A stretch of 64,000 bases of DNA. Origin: Candidatus Omnitrophota bacterium. GTDB taxonomy: Bacteria > Omnitrophota > Gorgyraeia > Velamenicoccales > Velamenicoccaceae. Made by a program: the position numbers and the translations under genes. Shown here piece after piece: positions 15,295 to 24,137 of the stretch. The stretch spans positions 6,303 to 70,302 of the forward strand of contig JACRLT010000004.1 in assembly GCA_016235185.1 (NCBI GenBank), given 5' to 3'. Each line of letters starts with the position of its first letter. Position 1 is the first letter of the stretch. The notes under the pieces are model-generated. The model was not told the origin of the DNA, ran no database searches, and saw only the letters and a list, made by a program, of their open reading frames with translations.

Positions 15295-15433
15295 GAAGGC
15301 TAGTGTTCTACCACTGAACTACTCCCGCAAAATTTGTCAAAATCACAGCGGGAGTAAATTTAGGTACCACTGCCCGCCACTAAAGATCGGCGGGTCCGCC
15401 AAAGATCTAATGGCGGAAACTACTCCCGCAAAA
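15295..15433. repeat. 139-bp direct repeat, copy 2 (tRNA-Gly 5' half fragment)
   Basis: Exact second copy of 14285-14423. It contains the 5' half of tRNA-Gly without the 3' half, so this tRNA copy is a non-functional fragment. Together the two copies delimit the NYN gene and the small RNA candidate, like scars of a past insertion or a partial tandem duplication. Confidence 0.9.
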
Positions 15434-15462
15434 ATTATCCCCGCTTACGCAAAGAATGGATA

Positions 15463-16215
15463 CTAATGAGGCAAGATCGATAATACGAGCGCATCCAGTT
15501 TCATAAGGCTGCAAGGCTTTATCAGATAATCTACCGCGCCCTCCTTGGAAGCCTCGGTTAGCACATCTTCATCCTGGATAGCGGAAAGCATCACCACTTT
15601 AATTGAAGGGTCGATATCAAGGATCTTCTTTAAAACCATCAGGCCATCCATGCCCGGCATGCGTATATCACATAAGACCAGCTGCGGCTTGTTCGTTTTT
15701 ATTTTGAGAAGCGCCTCTTCGCCGCTGGCGGCAGAGACTACATTATATCCCTTGATCGACAAAAAATTACAGATCATGTTGCGGATATCCTGCTCATCAT
15801 CGACTACGAGTATATCGCCGTGACGGCTCTCCTTCTTAAATTCACGCAAACTCTCTTTTAGGATGCCCAGTATTTCCTTCATCATGACGTGCGTTGAAAA
15901 ATCCTTCTTTATTACGGCGAATGCTCCTAAAGACATCGCCTTTGCCTTCTCTTCGGCCAAAGGGGCATCTTTTGTCAAAAGGACAAAACTGATCTCACTA
16001 TCCAATTCGCGGATCTTTCTCATTGTTTCATAGCAATCAAGATGGGGTATCTGGCTGTCGAGTATGACCAGGGCATGCCGCTCCCTTTCCATCCTGATCA
16101 ATGCCTCTTTACCGTTAGGAACGCAGGTAACCTTATAACCTATGGAAGAAAGTATCTCATAGAAAGTATCTCTTGCGGATACATCGTTATCTACTACCAG
16201 AATATTCTCTAACAT
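15463..16215 (-). CDS. Tandem response-regulator receiver protein
   Basis: A 250-residue protein made of two CheY-like receiver domains with no output domain. Domain 1 (about 4-118) has DND near residue 9-11, the phospho-acceptor in VILDSQIP and LLTKD. Domain 2 (about 133-248) has VVDDEQD, VLCDIRMPGMDG (phospho-acceptor Asp), VMLSA and the conserved KP near the end. It is a phosphorelay or scaffold component acting through protein contacts. No histidine kinase is adjacent. CTCC-rich sequence upstream gives a good GGAGGAG ribosome binding site. Confidence 0.9.
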   Translation of the reverse strand: MLENILVVDNDVSARDTFYEILSSIGYKVTCVPNGKEALIRMERERHALVILDSQIPHLDCYETMRKIRELDSEISFVLLTKDAPLAEEKAKAMSLGAFAVIKKDFSTHVMMKEILGILKESLREFKKESRHGDILVVDDEQDIRNMICNFLSIKGYNVVSAASGEEALLKIKTNKPQLVLCDIRMPGMDGLMVLKKILDIDPSIKVVMLSAIQDEDVLTEASKEGAVDYLIKPCSLMKLDALVLSILPH

Positions 16216-16680
16216 TTCTCCTCCAGGTTAGACTATGAACTCCTAAAAGATCACCTGCTTTTACTGCGTCGTAAAAACACTTATGGAAACCCCCTGGGCA
16301 TGCCCAGGGTACCTATAATAAGATCCCGCCTTTGGCGGGATTATCCCGCCAACATTCTTAACCTTGACTTGCCCATCTAGTGACATCCCGCTCGCCTCGG
16401 CGTAGCCTGGACCGAAGCAACTTTCGCATTCATCCCCGCCCATGGGCGGGGTTTTCTGCGAGGCGGGATAAAGAGATACTTTTGCTCTGTCGAATTCACT
16501 GTGGTTGTGGCGCCGTTACGTCCTGCTCGCCTTGTCGGCTCGCCACGGACTTCACGGCATCCACCATCTTTTTGCTCTATCGGCTGCATTGTGGTTGTGG
16601 CGCCGTTACGTCCTGCTCGCCTTGTCGGCTCGCCACGGACTTCACGGCATCCACCATCTTTTTGCTCTATCGTAAAAAGA
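16216..16680. other. Non-coding repeat-rich spacer
   Basis: No credible gene in 465 bp. It holds a perfect 18-bp palindrome (16292-16309, CCCTGGGCATGCCCAGGG), several CCCGCC/GGCGGG hairpins, and the 90-bp-period repeat described separately. Open frames here merely translate the repeats. Confidence 0.7.
16500..16672. repeat. Tandem repeat, 90-bp period (two 83-bp copies)
   Basis: Copies at 16500-16582 and 16590-16672 are identical over 83 bp, with a partial third copy before them (ttttgctctgtcg). The end of the unit (ccaccatcttttt) is complementary to the tRNA-Tyr 3' flank (aaaaagatggtgg, 16675-16687), so a 13-bp hairpin can form right across the tRNA CCA end. Confidence 0.9.
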
Positions 16681-16766
16681 TGGTGGACGGGAGAGGATTT
16701 GAACCTCTGAAGCATGTGTGCAGCCGATTTACAGTCTGCCCCCTTTAGCCACTTGGGTACCCGTCC
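16681..16766 (-). tRNA. tRNA-Tyr(GUA)
   Basis: An 86-nt class II tRNA with CCA encoded (16681-16683). Acceptor begins GGACGGG, the anticodon loop CTGTAAA gives GUA, a long variable arm is present, and the T-loop is TTCAAAT. The strand and the encoded CCA are clear. Confidence 0.95.
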
Positions 16767-16868
16767 TTGATTTTGCCTATAAAAGGTTTTCTACCTAACA
16801 AAGTTAATCCCGAAGCCTGCAAGGTAATTTACCGTAAGTAAATTACCTTGCGATTAGGCAAGGGAAAA
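16767..16868. repeat. Modular intergenic repeat, tRNA-Tyr copy
   Basis: Related to the repeats at 47345-48288: it has the shared ends TTTGCCTA...AGGT and CCGAAGC, here ending in CAAGGA directly against the tRNA-Tyr 5' end. Its variable centre is a 14-bp perfect inverted repeat (16819-16851, GCAAGGTAATTTAC around CGTAA). Confidence 0.65.
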
Positions 16869-16875
16869 AATCAAT

Positions 16876-16997
16876 AAGCCGAAGAAGGGAATCTCCCTCC
16901 CCCGCCACGACATTCGTCGTGGCTCCTCCGGGACCGGCCGCTCTCGCTCGAAGCAGTGCCGCTCGAGTCGGCTTCGATTCCAGATTGCCAAAAGAAA
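16876..16997. repeat. tRNA-Thr 3'-end fragment plus GC-rich filler
   Basis: Bases 16876-16893 (aagccgaagaagggaatc) repeat the first 18 bases of the tRNA-Thr 3' region (16997-17014). The 103-bp filler between has a CCACGAC-attc-GTCGTGG hairpin (about 16911-16928) and other GC-rich stems. No gene. Confidence 0.75.
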
Positions 16998-17070
16998 AGC
17001 CGAAGAAGGGAATCGAACCCCCGACCCGCTGTTTACAAAACAGCTGCTCTACCGACTGAGCTACTTCGGC
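16998..17070 (-). tRNA. tRNA-Thr(UGU)
   Basis: A 73-nt cloverleaf: acceptor GCCGAAG/CTTCGGC, D-loop AGTCGGTA, anticodon loop TTTGTAA (UGU), T-loop TTCGATT. CCA is not encoded. It lies 10 bp after the nnrD stop side, reading in the same direction. Confidence 0.95.
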
Positions 17071-17079
17071 AAAAACGCA

Positions 17080-17943
17080 CTATTTACTGATAGACTTAAA
17101 CGCCTTCGGCAAATATTCAATAATATCCGAGGCGACAAGACAGATCTGTGTCTTGTCTTTTGCAGCCAAATCGCCTGCTAAACCGTGAACATAAACAGCC
17201 AGTCGCGCAGCATCATAGGCAGGTATACCCTGTCCTATAAACGCTGCCAGGATACCGGCCAAGCAATCACCGCTGCCTGCGGTAGCCATGCCTGGGTTTC
17301 CCGTATGATTAACGTAAACTTCGCCATGGCTAGAAGCCACAACGGTCTCGTAACCTTTCAAAACTAAAGTTATATTGTAACGAAGCGCGAAATCTTTTGC
17401 AACTTTTTTTCTCTTATTCTGGACATCACCGACAGAATATCCGCAGAGATCAGCCATCTCGCCGGGATGAGGGGTCAAAACTACATCCATTTTTGCTCTT
17501 TTTAAGATATCCAGGCGGCCTGTAAGGCAATTCAATCCATCAGCATCGATGACCAAAGGCACGTCGAGCGAATCGGTAAGCGAGCAAACAAGCTGACGTG
17601 TCCCGCTTTTGATTGATAAACCCGGCCCAAGTAAAACGCAATCTGTTTTAGAAGAAAAATCCTTTATTTCCTTAAAGGCCGCTGCGCTTAAAGAAAGTTC
17701 CCTTGTCTGCGGCAGAGGCAAAACCATGGCCTCCGGAGCAACTTTTGAAGCGATAACCGGATATAAACCATGCGGCACACCCAATGTAACAAGCCCGGCC
17801 CCTGCCTTAAGCGCGCTTGCGGCACTCAAGACTGGAGCGCCGACAAAACGCTGCGAACCGGCCAAGATCAAAACGTGGCCGTAATCGCCTTTATGGCTGT
17901 CAATCTTTCTGTTGAATAATGGCGCTGGCAACCGCATATTCAT
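17080..17943 (-). CDS. nnrD: ADP/ATP-dependent NAD(P)H-hydrate dehydratase
   Basis: Repairs hydrated NAD(P)H. The 287-residue YjeF-C/ribokinase-like domain shows GDYGHVLILAGS, ALKAGAGLVTLG, LGPGL, LIDADGL-like VIDADGLNCL, TPHPGEMADL and the catalytic NPGMATAGSGDCLAGILAA loop. It is a stand-alone dehydratase; the usual epimerase (YjeF-N) half is absent. The start is placed at 17943 (or 17937), overlapping the acpS end; a longer frame to 18030 would run far into acpS. Confidence 0.92.
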   Translation of the reverse strand: MNMRLPAPLFNRKIDSHKGDYGHVLILAGSQRFVGAPVLSAASALKAGAGLVTLGVPHGLYPVIASKVAPEAMVLPLPQTRELSLSAAAFKEIKDFSSKTDCVLLGPGLSIKSGTRQLVCSLTDSLDVPLVIDADGLNCLTGRLDILKRAKMDVVLTPHPGEMADLCGYSVGDVQNKRKKVAKDFALRYNITLVLKGYETVVASSHGEVYVNHTGNPGMATAGSGDCLAGILAAFIGQGIPAYDAARLAVYVHGLAGDLAAKDKTQICLVASDIIEYLPKAFKSISK

Positions 17944-18250
17944 GTGAGTGTGACATCGAAAGCAAGATATCGCTTGTTTTTTGTTTGACGCTACAGTATG
18001 GACGGCCGTAACGGTCATTAGAGATCTCAATATCTTTAAAATTCAATTTCGGGTTCGTGCCGAAGGCTTTAAATACTGCTTCTTTTGCCGCAAACCTTGC
18101 GGCTAAATGCTGCAAAGGATAACGCTTGCTTTGCGAATATTCAAGCTCCTTCTCTGTAAACACTTTTTTCAAAAAAGTGTCACCCCAGCGTTCAATCGCC
18201 TGTCTTAGGCGTTTTATTTCCACAATGTCAATGCCGCTGCCCTTGATCAT
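17900..18250 (-). CDS. acpS: Holo-[acyl-carrier-protein] synthase
   Basis: Transfers phosphopantetheine from CoA to acyl carrier protein for fatty acid synthesis. The 116-residue protein matches the family length and has GIDIVEIKR (metal-binding Asp8) and the FAAKEAVFKAFG helix with the catalytic Glu. It overlaps pdxJ by 4 bp upstream and nnrD downstream, a common bacterial acpS-nnrD pairing. Confidence 0.95.
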   Translation of the reverse strand: MIKGSGIDIVEIKRLRQAIERWGDTFLKKVFTEKELEYSQSKRYPLQHLAARFAAKEAVFKAFGTNPKLNFKDIEISNDRYGRPYCSVKQKTSDILLSMSHSHEYAVASAIIQQKD

Positions 18251-18969
18251 AGTTGTATATCAACCAATTTTTTCATTTGCCGCACTGCTTGTTCCAGGCC
18301 GACGAAAACAGCATGGCAAACAATGGAATAACCGATATTGAGCTCATATATATGCGATAGACCTGCTATGGCGCAAACATTATTATAATCTAATCCGTGG
18401 CCTGCATTTACAATAAGGCCCAATCCGCAAGCATAGCTGGTTGCTTCTTTGATCTTTAAAAGATTCTTTTTAATTTTGGCGAGGCTATCGCTATTTGCAT
18501 ATGCGCCGGTATGAAGCTCTATAATACTTACACCGGCATCTTTTGCCGCCCTTATCTGCTTTAGATCAGGCTCGATAAAAAGGCTGACATCGATCCCTTG
18601 TTTTTTTAATTTTTTCACAGAGCCTTCAATTTTCTTTTTTAGCTTGATCACGTCCAGGCCGCCCTCGGTGGTCAACTCCTGCCTCCTCTCGGGCACGAGC
18701 GTTGCCTGATCCGGTTTAAAACTGCAGGCCAGCCGGACAATTTCTTCGGCCACTGACATCTCAAGGTTCAATTTAGTGTTTACACTTGAGCGTAAAGCCC
18801 TGACATCCGCTTCCTGGATATGGCGCCTATCCTCTCTTAGATGAACCACGATAGAATCAGCGCCGGATAATTCACAAAGTTTGGCGGCCAGAATAAGGTC
18901 GAGCTGACTTGGTTTCCTCTGTTGCCTTAATGTCGCCACATGGTCTATATTGACACCAAGTTTAGGCAT
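18247..18969 (-). CDS. pdxJ: Pyridoxine 5'-phosphate synthase
   Basis: Last step of DXP-dependent vitamin B6 synthesis, condensing 3-amino-2-oxopropyl phosphate with DXP. The 240-residue TIM barrel has the family start LGVNIDHVATLRQQR, then VHLREDRRHIQ and ELHTGAYAN. pdxA lies in the same window (41381-42331) but in another operon. Confidence 0.97.
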   Translation of the reverse strand: MPKLGVNIDHVATLRQQRKPSQLDLILAAKLCELSGADSIVVHLREDRRHIQEADVRALRSSVNTKLNLEMSVAEEIVRLACSFKPDQATLVPERRQELTTEGGLDVIKLKKKIEGSVKKLKKQGIDVSLFIEPDLKQIRAAKDAGVSIIELHTGAYANSDSLAKIKKNLLKIKEATSYACGLGLIVNAGHGLDYNNVCAIAGLSHIYELNIGYSIVCHAVFVGLEQAVRQMKKLVDIQL

Positions 18970-18978
18970 ATTTGAACC

Positions 18979-19101
18979 TTATCTGAACTCCGCATTAACA
19001 TAAAAATAGACAATGATCGCCACGATAAGCGCTATGGCCTTATAAACAGGATAACACAAAAACCATTTTTTTAAATCCACGAGCACGTTGGGGAACTTCA
19101 C
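18979..19101 (-). CDS. Membrane-anchor peptide resembling a truncated CdaR/YbbR
   Basis: A 40-residue peptide from a GTG start five bases after AGGAGG. It has a short cytoplasmic segment (KFPNVLVDLKKWF), one transmembrane helix (about residues 19-34, VYKAIALIVAIIVYFYV) and stops at VNAEFR. This is the layout of the N-terminal anchor of CdaR (YbbR), which usually follows cdaA, but no YbbR domain follows. It may be a minimal CdaA partner or a remnant. Confidence 0.55.
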   Translation of the reverse strand: MKFPNVLVDLKKWFLCYPVYKAIALIVAIIVYFYVNAEFR

Positions 19102-19123
19102 AACAACCTCCTAGGGATAAAGA

Positions 19124-19936
19124 TCACACCTGCGCAGCCGGTGCAACTTTTTGCGACGGCGCTATCAATAGGCTCTTTAAATTCTGCGAGAGGTCTTCCC
19201 TTGACAGGCCTTGCGTAAGCCTGCCGTTGGTCGCCATAGAAATAAGGCCGGTCTGTTCGGAAACGATCAAGACTATAGCATCCGTCTCTTCGCTCAACCC
19301 CAAAGCCGCGCGGTGGCGCGTGCCTAAGGTATGGCTGATATAAGGATTTTGCGCTAAAGGAAAAAGGCAGCTGACAGCCGTCACCTTATTGCCTTGTATG
19401 ACTACTCCGCCATCGTGCATGGGCGAATTAGGCGTAAAGATCGTCTCCAAAAACTCCGGGGTGATCTTACCGTCTATCTCTATACCGCTGTCAATATATG
19501 TCTTCATCCTGTCTTCACGCTCAATAGCGATAAGGGCCCCGATCTTTCTTTGCGCCATATAGGCCAAGGCCATGGACAAATGATGGATCAACTCATCGAT
19601 CTCTTCGGCTTTCAGGCCGGTCCCGAACAGGTGCGGCTGGCCCAAACGCGCCAGGCCGGATCTAAGTTCCGGTTGAAATATCACTATTATGGCTACTACG
19701 GAAATAGCAAAAAGTTTTGTCAGTATCCAATCCAGGGTGTTTAGGCCAAGTTTTTGCGCAAGGAAAAATGCAAGGACCAGGATAAAGATCCCCTTCCATA
19801 CCTGGCCGGCGCGCGTACCTTCAAAAAAGATCATTATCCTGAAAAAGACAAACCACAAAATAGAGATCTCTATAATGGGCTTAAGAACAGACCAATAGAC
19901 AACAAAAAAATTCGCTATCCTATCTGCCATGGGCAT
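19124..19936 (-). CDS. cdaA: Diadenylate cyclase CdaA
   Basis: Makes the second messenger c-di-AMP from two ATP. The 270-residue protein has three N-terminal transmembrane helices (about residues 10-85) and a DAC domain (about 95-250) with the signature MHDGGVVIQGN and GTRHRAALG. It overlaps folP by 17 bp. The membrane-anchored form is the housekeeping cyclase tied to cell-wall and potassium homeostasis; its normal regulator CdaR is represented here only by a short anchor peptide. Confidence 0.96.
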   Translation of the reverse strand: MPMADRIANFFVVYWSVLKPIIEISILWFVFFRIMIFFEGTRAGQVWKGIFILVLAFFLAQKLGLNTLDWILTKLFAISVVAIIVIFQPELRSGLARLGQPHLFGTGLKAEEIDELIHHLSMALAYMAQRKIGALIAIEREDRMKTYIDSGIEIDGKITPEFLETIFTPNSPMHDGGVVIQGNKVTAVSCLFPLAQNPYISHTLGTRHRAALGLSEETDAIVLIVSEQTGLISMATNGRLTQGLSREDLSQNLKSLLIAPSQKVAPAAQV

Positions 19937-21137
19937 CTCTCTTTCTTACGATCGCATCAGAAACTTTTGCTACCTGGGCCATCTCTTTTACGTCATGGAC
20001 GCGTATAATATCTGCGCCGCTGGCAATAGCCATGCTCGCGGCCGCGGCCGTCCCCCATGCCCTCTCATGAACTTCGGCGTTCAAGATCTTGCCGATAAAC
20101 CTTTTCCTTGATAACCCAACCAGGACAGGCCGTCCCAAACTTTTTAAAGCACCAAGCCTGTTTAAAATTTCAAGATTGTGCTTCAGGCCCTTGCCGAATC
20201 CTATGCCCGGGTCAAGGATAATTTTTTTCTCCTCGATACCTGCATCCTGCGCTTTTTCCAAAGCGCCGCCTAAAAATTCGATGACCTCTGCGATAACATC
20301 TTCATAGGCCGGTCCTTTTTGCATATTATACGGCACACCCTTCATGTGCATCAAGACAAGCGATGCCTTATAGCGCGCTACCAGTTTTGCCATCTTCCTG
20401 TCAAAACGTAAAGCAGAGATATCATTGACGATCTCAACCCCTAGGTCCAGCGCCGCATGAGCGACTTCGGACTTTGTCGTATCGATGGAAAACGGCACGC
20501 GTACATACTTACGCAGCCTCTTAATGAACGGGATGACGCGGTTTAATTCTTCTTTTGCAGAGATCCTTGATGAACCCGGGCGGCTGGACTCGGCCCCGAT
20601 GTCTAGGATATCGGCCCCGTACTTGACCATATCTTGAGCAAAGGCCAGGGCTTTATCCGGTTCTATGCCTAATATCCCGTCTCCGCTGAAAGAATCAGGG
20701 GTGACATTTATGATCCCCATAAGCAGCGTGCGTTTTCCCAAATAAATATTTTTTCCGGCAATATCCAGGACCACGCGGCCTTTCTCAAAACGGCCCAAGC
20801 AAGATCTCATCTGCGCTGCCAATTGAGCAAGGCCAAAAGGTTGTTTTTTTAACTTTTCCGATAGCTGGAGGACCTGGGACGCGTTACCCAACACCAGGCA
20901 ATCAGTCGTCTTATCTTCTCCGGTAAGGGTGCCTCGGCTTAGGGCAACGTCGCCGCCCAAAGAAAGCATTTCCTGTTTGAGGATATTTGCGGAAAAATTT
21001 TGCAGCTTGTGGATCTTGATGCAGCGAGAAAAACCTTTGCGCCGCATGATCTGGATGCCGCCACGATCCACGCCGATCTTTTTAAATTCTTCGACGAGCT
21101 CTTCAGGGCCCCTGAAGGTGAGAATATAAGGATTCAT
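19920..21137 (-). CDS. folP: Dihydropteroate synthase with N-terminal extension
   Basis: Joins p-aminobenzoate to the pterin precursor in folate synthesis, here feeding the tetrahydrofolate branch of the acetyl-CoA pathway. The TIM barrel starts near residue 130 (LMGIINVTPDSFSGDG), with DIGAESSRPGS, SIDTTKSEVA, NDISAL and DPGIGFGK. The first 130 residues are an extra domain with two repeats of mixed alpha/beta character, also found in some deep-branching bacterial FolP proteins; its job is unknown. Confidence 0.95.
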   Translation of the reverse strand: MNPYILTFRGPEELVEEFKKIGVDRGGIQIMRRKGFSRCIKIHKLQNFSANILKQEMLSLGGDVALSRGTLTGEDKTTDCLVLGNASQVLQLSEKLKKQPFGLAQLAAQMRSCLGRFEKGRVVLDIAGKNIYLGKRTLLMGIINVTPDSFSGDGILGIEPDKALAFAQDMVKYGADILDIGAESSRPGSSRISAKEELNRVIPFIKRLRKYVRVPFSIDTTKSEVAHAALDLGVEIVNDISALRFDRKMAKLVARYKASLVLMHMKGVPYNMQKGPAYEDVIAEVIEFLGGALEKAQDAGIEEKKIILDPGIGFGKGLKHNLEILNRLGALKSLGRPVLVGLSRKRFIGKILNAEVHERAWGTAAAASMAIASGADIIRVHDVKEMAQVAKVSDAIVRKRDAHGR

Positions 21138-21156
21138 GGAAGGATATTTTTTTAAC

Positions 21157-23013
21157 CTACACTAAGCCAAGGAGCAGCTTAACCTCTGCGGCATCCAAAA
21201 CCTCTTTTTCCCGAAGGGTGTTAGCTAAAAGCGTTAACTTGTCCCTATTTTGCTCAAGCAAGTTGCGCGCCCTATCAAAACAAGTGTCGATTATCGCCTT
21301 GATCTCACTATCAATAATGCGGGCCGTATCTTCACTGTAATTCCTTTCTTCAGCAAGATTTTTCCCAAGGAATACAAGGCCCTCGCGACGCCCAAGGGTC
21401 AGAGAACCGACCTTCTCGGACATGCCAAATTCACAGACCATGCGGCGTGCCATTTGCGTCGCCACATCGATGTCATTCTCGGAACCGGTAGTTACATCGT
21501 TAAAATTCAGGCTCTCGGAAGCGCGCCCTCCTAAAAGGACCGTAATGCGGCCCAAAAGTTCGCTTTTAAGCATGATGTACCTGTCCTGCAGCGGCAACTG
21601 AAGTGTATAGCCCAATGCAGCAACTCCGCGCGGAATAATAGAAACTTTATGAAGAGGATCAACCTCCGGAATAAGCAAAGATATAAGCGAATGGCCGGCT
21701 TCATGAAAAGCCACGATCTCTTTTTCCTTGGCACTTATTACGCGGCTCTTTCTTTCAGGGCCTGCGACCACCCTTTCTATAGCCGCCTGCATCTCTTTTT
21801 TTTCAACAGCCTCTTTATTATAGCGAGCTGCAAGAAGCGCTGCTTCATTGCAAAGGTTAGCCAGATCAGCGCCTGAAAAACCAGGTGTCTGACGGGCGAT
21901 ATCTTCCAAGCTCACATCTGGCGAAAGCTTGATCTTCTTAACATGGACCTTTAAAATAGCCTCACGGCCTTTGATATCCGGCCTGTCAATGACTACATGC
22001 CTGTCGAAACGGCCCGGACGCAATAAAGCCGGATCAAGCGTATCCGGCCGGTTAGTCGCCGCAATAAGTATGATGCCTTCCTGCGGGTCGAAACCGTCCA
22101 TCTCAACCAAAAGTTGGTTTAACGTCTGCTCTCTTTCGTCATGCCCTCCGCCGATACCCGAAAAACGCAGGCGGCCCACAGCATCTATCTCGTCGATAAA
22201 GATGATGGCTCCCCTTCCCGATACCTTAGAAGCCTTCCTGCCCTGTTCAAACAGATCGCGTACGCGCGAAGCGCCTACGCCGACGAACATCTCAACAAAA
22301 TCCGAACCGCTTATATTAAAAAACGGCACATTGGCCTCGCCGGCCACGGCCTTGGCTATCAGCGTCTTTCCGCATCCGGGAGGGCCGACCAAAAGTACAC
22401 CCTTTGGGATCTTACCTCCGAGCCTCTGAAATTTTTTAGGGTCTTTTAAAAACTCAATGACCTCCTGCAGCTCTTCCTTGGCCTCGTCGACTCCGGCCAC
22501 ATCGATAAATGTCACCTTTTCTTTTCCTTCGCCTCCCAAGCGCGCCTTTACTTTGCCGAAAGACCAGATCCTATTGCCGACTTCAGCTCCGCGGTAACTA
22601 AAATACCACAGAAAGGCTATAAAAAGGACAACCGGCCCTAACGAAAAAAGAAGGTTTGTCAACAAAGTCTTAGCCGGCTTCACGGCAAAATCAGGCGCAT
22701 TTGTACGTAATAATGTCAGCAGGTCCTTGTCATCAGCCGGGATATTGACAGAAAAACGCATCCCGCTTGCCATTTCCCCCTCCAATGAATCTCCCACCAT
22801 TGCCACACTGCGCAGGTTGGCTGGATTATCACGCAATACCCTATAAAACTCACTGTAGGTCAGCTCTTTTCTGGCATTACTTGGATTCTGAAAAATTCCA
22901 AACAGATAAAAAGTGGCCATAATGAACAATAACCATGCAAAAAGAGGGAAATTGGGACGCCTAACACCTTGCGGTACTTGAAGTTTTGTCTTATTGGGTT
23001 TATTTTTTTTCAT
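21157..23013 (-). CDS. ftsH: ATP-dependent zinc metalloprotease FtsH
   Basis: Membrane protease that degrades misfolded and regulatory proteins. The 618-residue protein has two transmembrane segments (about 21-42 and 118-138) around a short periplasmic domain, an AAA module with Walker A GPPGCGKT and Walker B IIFIDEID, and the zinc site HEAGH. The length is normal. It follows tilS with a 63-bp gap, the frequent tilS-ftsH order (hpt is missing between them). Confidence 0.97.
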   Translation of the reverse strand: MKKNKPNKTKLQVPQGVRRPNFPLFAWLLFIMATFYLFGIFQNPSNARKELTYSEFYRVLRDNPANLRSVAMVGDSLEGEMASGMRFSVNIPADDKDLLTLLRTNAPDFAVKPAKTLLTNLLFSLGPVVLFIAFLWYFSYRGAEVGNRIWSFGKVKARLGGEGKEKVTFIDVAGVDEAKEELQEVIEFLKDPKKFQRLGGKIPKGVLLVGPPGCGKTLIAKAVAGEANVPFFNISGSDFVEMFVGVGASRVRDLFEQGRKASKVSGRGAIIFIDEIDAVGRLRFSGIGGGHDEREQTLNQLLVEMDGFDPQEGIILIAATNRPDTLDPALLRPGRFDRHVVIDRPDIKGREAILKVHVKKIKLSPDVSLEDIARQTPGFSGADLANLCNEAALLAARYNKEAVEKKEMQAAIERVVAGPERKSRVISAKEKEIVAFHEAGHSLISLLIPEVDPLHKVSIIPRGVAALGYTLQLPLQDRYIMLKSELLGRITVLLGGRASESLNFNDVTTGSENDIDVATQMARRMVCEFGMSEKVGSLTLGRREGLVFLGKNLAEERNYSEDTARIIDSEIKAIIDTCFDRARNLLEQNRDKLTLLANTLREKEVLDAAEVKLLLGLV

Positions 23014-23076
23014 AGTGGTATTATTATAACTAATCCCGCTTCAAAAGCAAGCCATTCTTTTTCCGCCGGGGGCAGA

Positions 23077-24063
23077 TCATGCCTTGCGCAAAAAAATATC
23101 CAGGGTTGAACTTGTCTTTGAGACGATAATTCGGCCAGGAAGATGGACTTGGGAAAGTTGCGGCCGGAAAAAAAGCAATTCCTCTACTTCCTGGGCGTGC
23201 TGAAAAGTCACCAATCTCAAATCTCCCTTAAGGCGGCAGACTAGATCCCTTATCACAAGGCGCCTTAGGGCGATATCAAGCTTTTTAAAACGCGCAAGCG
23301 GAATGCTTAAAACACTGTTTTTCTCCTTTAAATTCTTTTTTAAAAAAGCATCCGCCTGCCTTGACAAAAAATCATAATCAGCCCCGGCCGAAGAAGCAAA
23401 ATATGAAAGGACCTCCCTGATATTGGCGTTATAATCTTTTTCCAAAACCGGCAACAACCTATTCCTTATTTTGTTGCGAAAAAATCTATCTTCAAAATTC
23501 GTCTCATCTATACGAAACCCCACTCTTTCGGCTTTCAAATATTTAAGTATGTCTTTGCGGCTGACCTCCAAAAGCGGCCGCACAATAACATGCCCGTCTA
23601 TTATGCGCTTTGGCAGGATAGCGGCCATACCGTAGAGGCCGCTGCCGCGCAACAGGCGCATCAGGACCGTCTCTGCCTGGTCATCCCTGTGATGCGCAAG
23701 CGCGATTTTTTTCGACCGGAATTTTTTTGCTGCTTTTAGCAAAAAATCGTAGCGCAGCCTTCTAAGCTGCTCCTCTAAAGAACCGGCCCTTTTAATATGT
23801 TTCCAGTCGAGCGCCTTTCCGTAAAAAGGCAGGCCCAGGGACTGCGCCGTTTTTTTGACAAAAGCGTGATCTTTGGAAGAATTTTTCCTTATACCGTGAT
23901 CCAGATGGGCAACGCATAGAGAAAGACAGAGCCGCGCATTAAGCTCTTTTAAGGAATAAAGCAAGGCCATCGAATCAGGCCCGCCGGAAACAGCAACAAC
24001 AACCCTGTCTCCCTGCTCAAACATCTTATATTTATTAATGGTATTTAAAACCTGCTGATTCAT
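23077..24063 (-). CDS. tilS: tRNA(Ile)-lysidine synthase
   Basis: Modifies C34 of the CAU-anticodon tRNA-Ile to lysidine so that it reads AUA. The PP-loop VAVSGGPDSMALL lies near residues 23-35, followed by AHLDHGIR and the HHRDDQAETVLMRLLRGSG signature. The 328 residues include the N-terminal and a short C-terminal domain. Its essential partner tRNA could be the CAU tRNA at 24638-24714, if that gene is tRNA-Ile2 rather than tRNA-Met. Confidence 0.95.
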   Translation of the reverse strand: MNQQVLNTINKYKMFEQGDRVVVAVSGGPDSMALLYSLKELNARLCLSLCVAHLDHGIRKNSSKDHAFVKKTAQSLGLPFYGKALDWKHIKRAGSLEEQLRRLRYDFLLKAAKKFRSKKIALAHHRDDQAETVLMRLLRGSGLYGMAAILPKRIIDGHVIVRPLLEVSRKDILKYLKAERVGFRIDETNFEDRFFRNKIRNRLLPVLEKDYNANIREVLSYFASSAGADYDFLSRQADAFLKKNLKEKNSVLSIPLARFKKLDIALRRLVIRDLVCRLKGDLRLVTFQHAQEVEELLFFRPQLSQVHLPGRIIVSKTSSTLDIFLRKA

Positions 24064-24076
24064 GTTTTGGTTTGCT

Positions 24077-24111
24077 GGTTGCCGGTTTTCCGGTTAACCG
24101 GTTAACTGGCT
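24077..24111. repeat. 35-bp inverted repeat, left copy
   Basis: Exact reverse complement of 25970-26004, about 1.9 kb away. The sequence is built of CCGGTT/AACCGG blocks around a perfect GTTAACCGGTTAAC palindrome, set in low-complexity GCCAGTT-like DNA. The pair brackets the membrane protein gene, the tRNA-Met cluster and acsE. Confidence 0.9.
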
Positions 24112-24137
24112 GACTGACAAACAGGCTAACTAAATTT

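Noticed and set aside
16377-16748. Open frames of 112 and 122 residues on both strands
   Set aside because: They translate the 90-bp tandem repeat and part of tRNA-Tyr, have no ribosome sites and give repeat-copied peptides.
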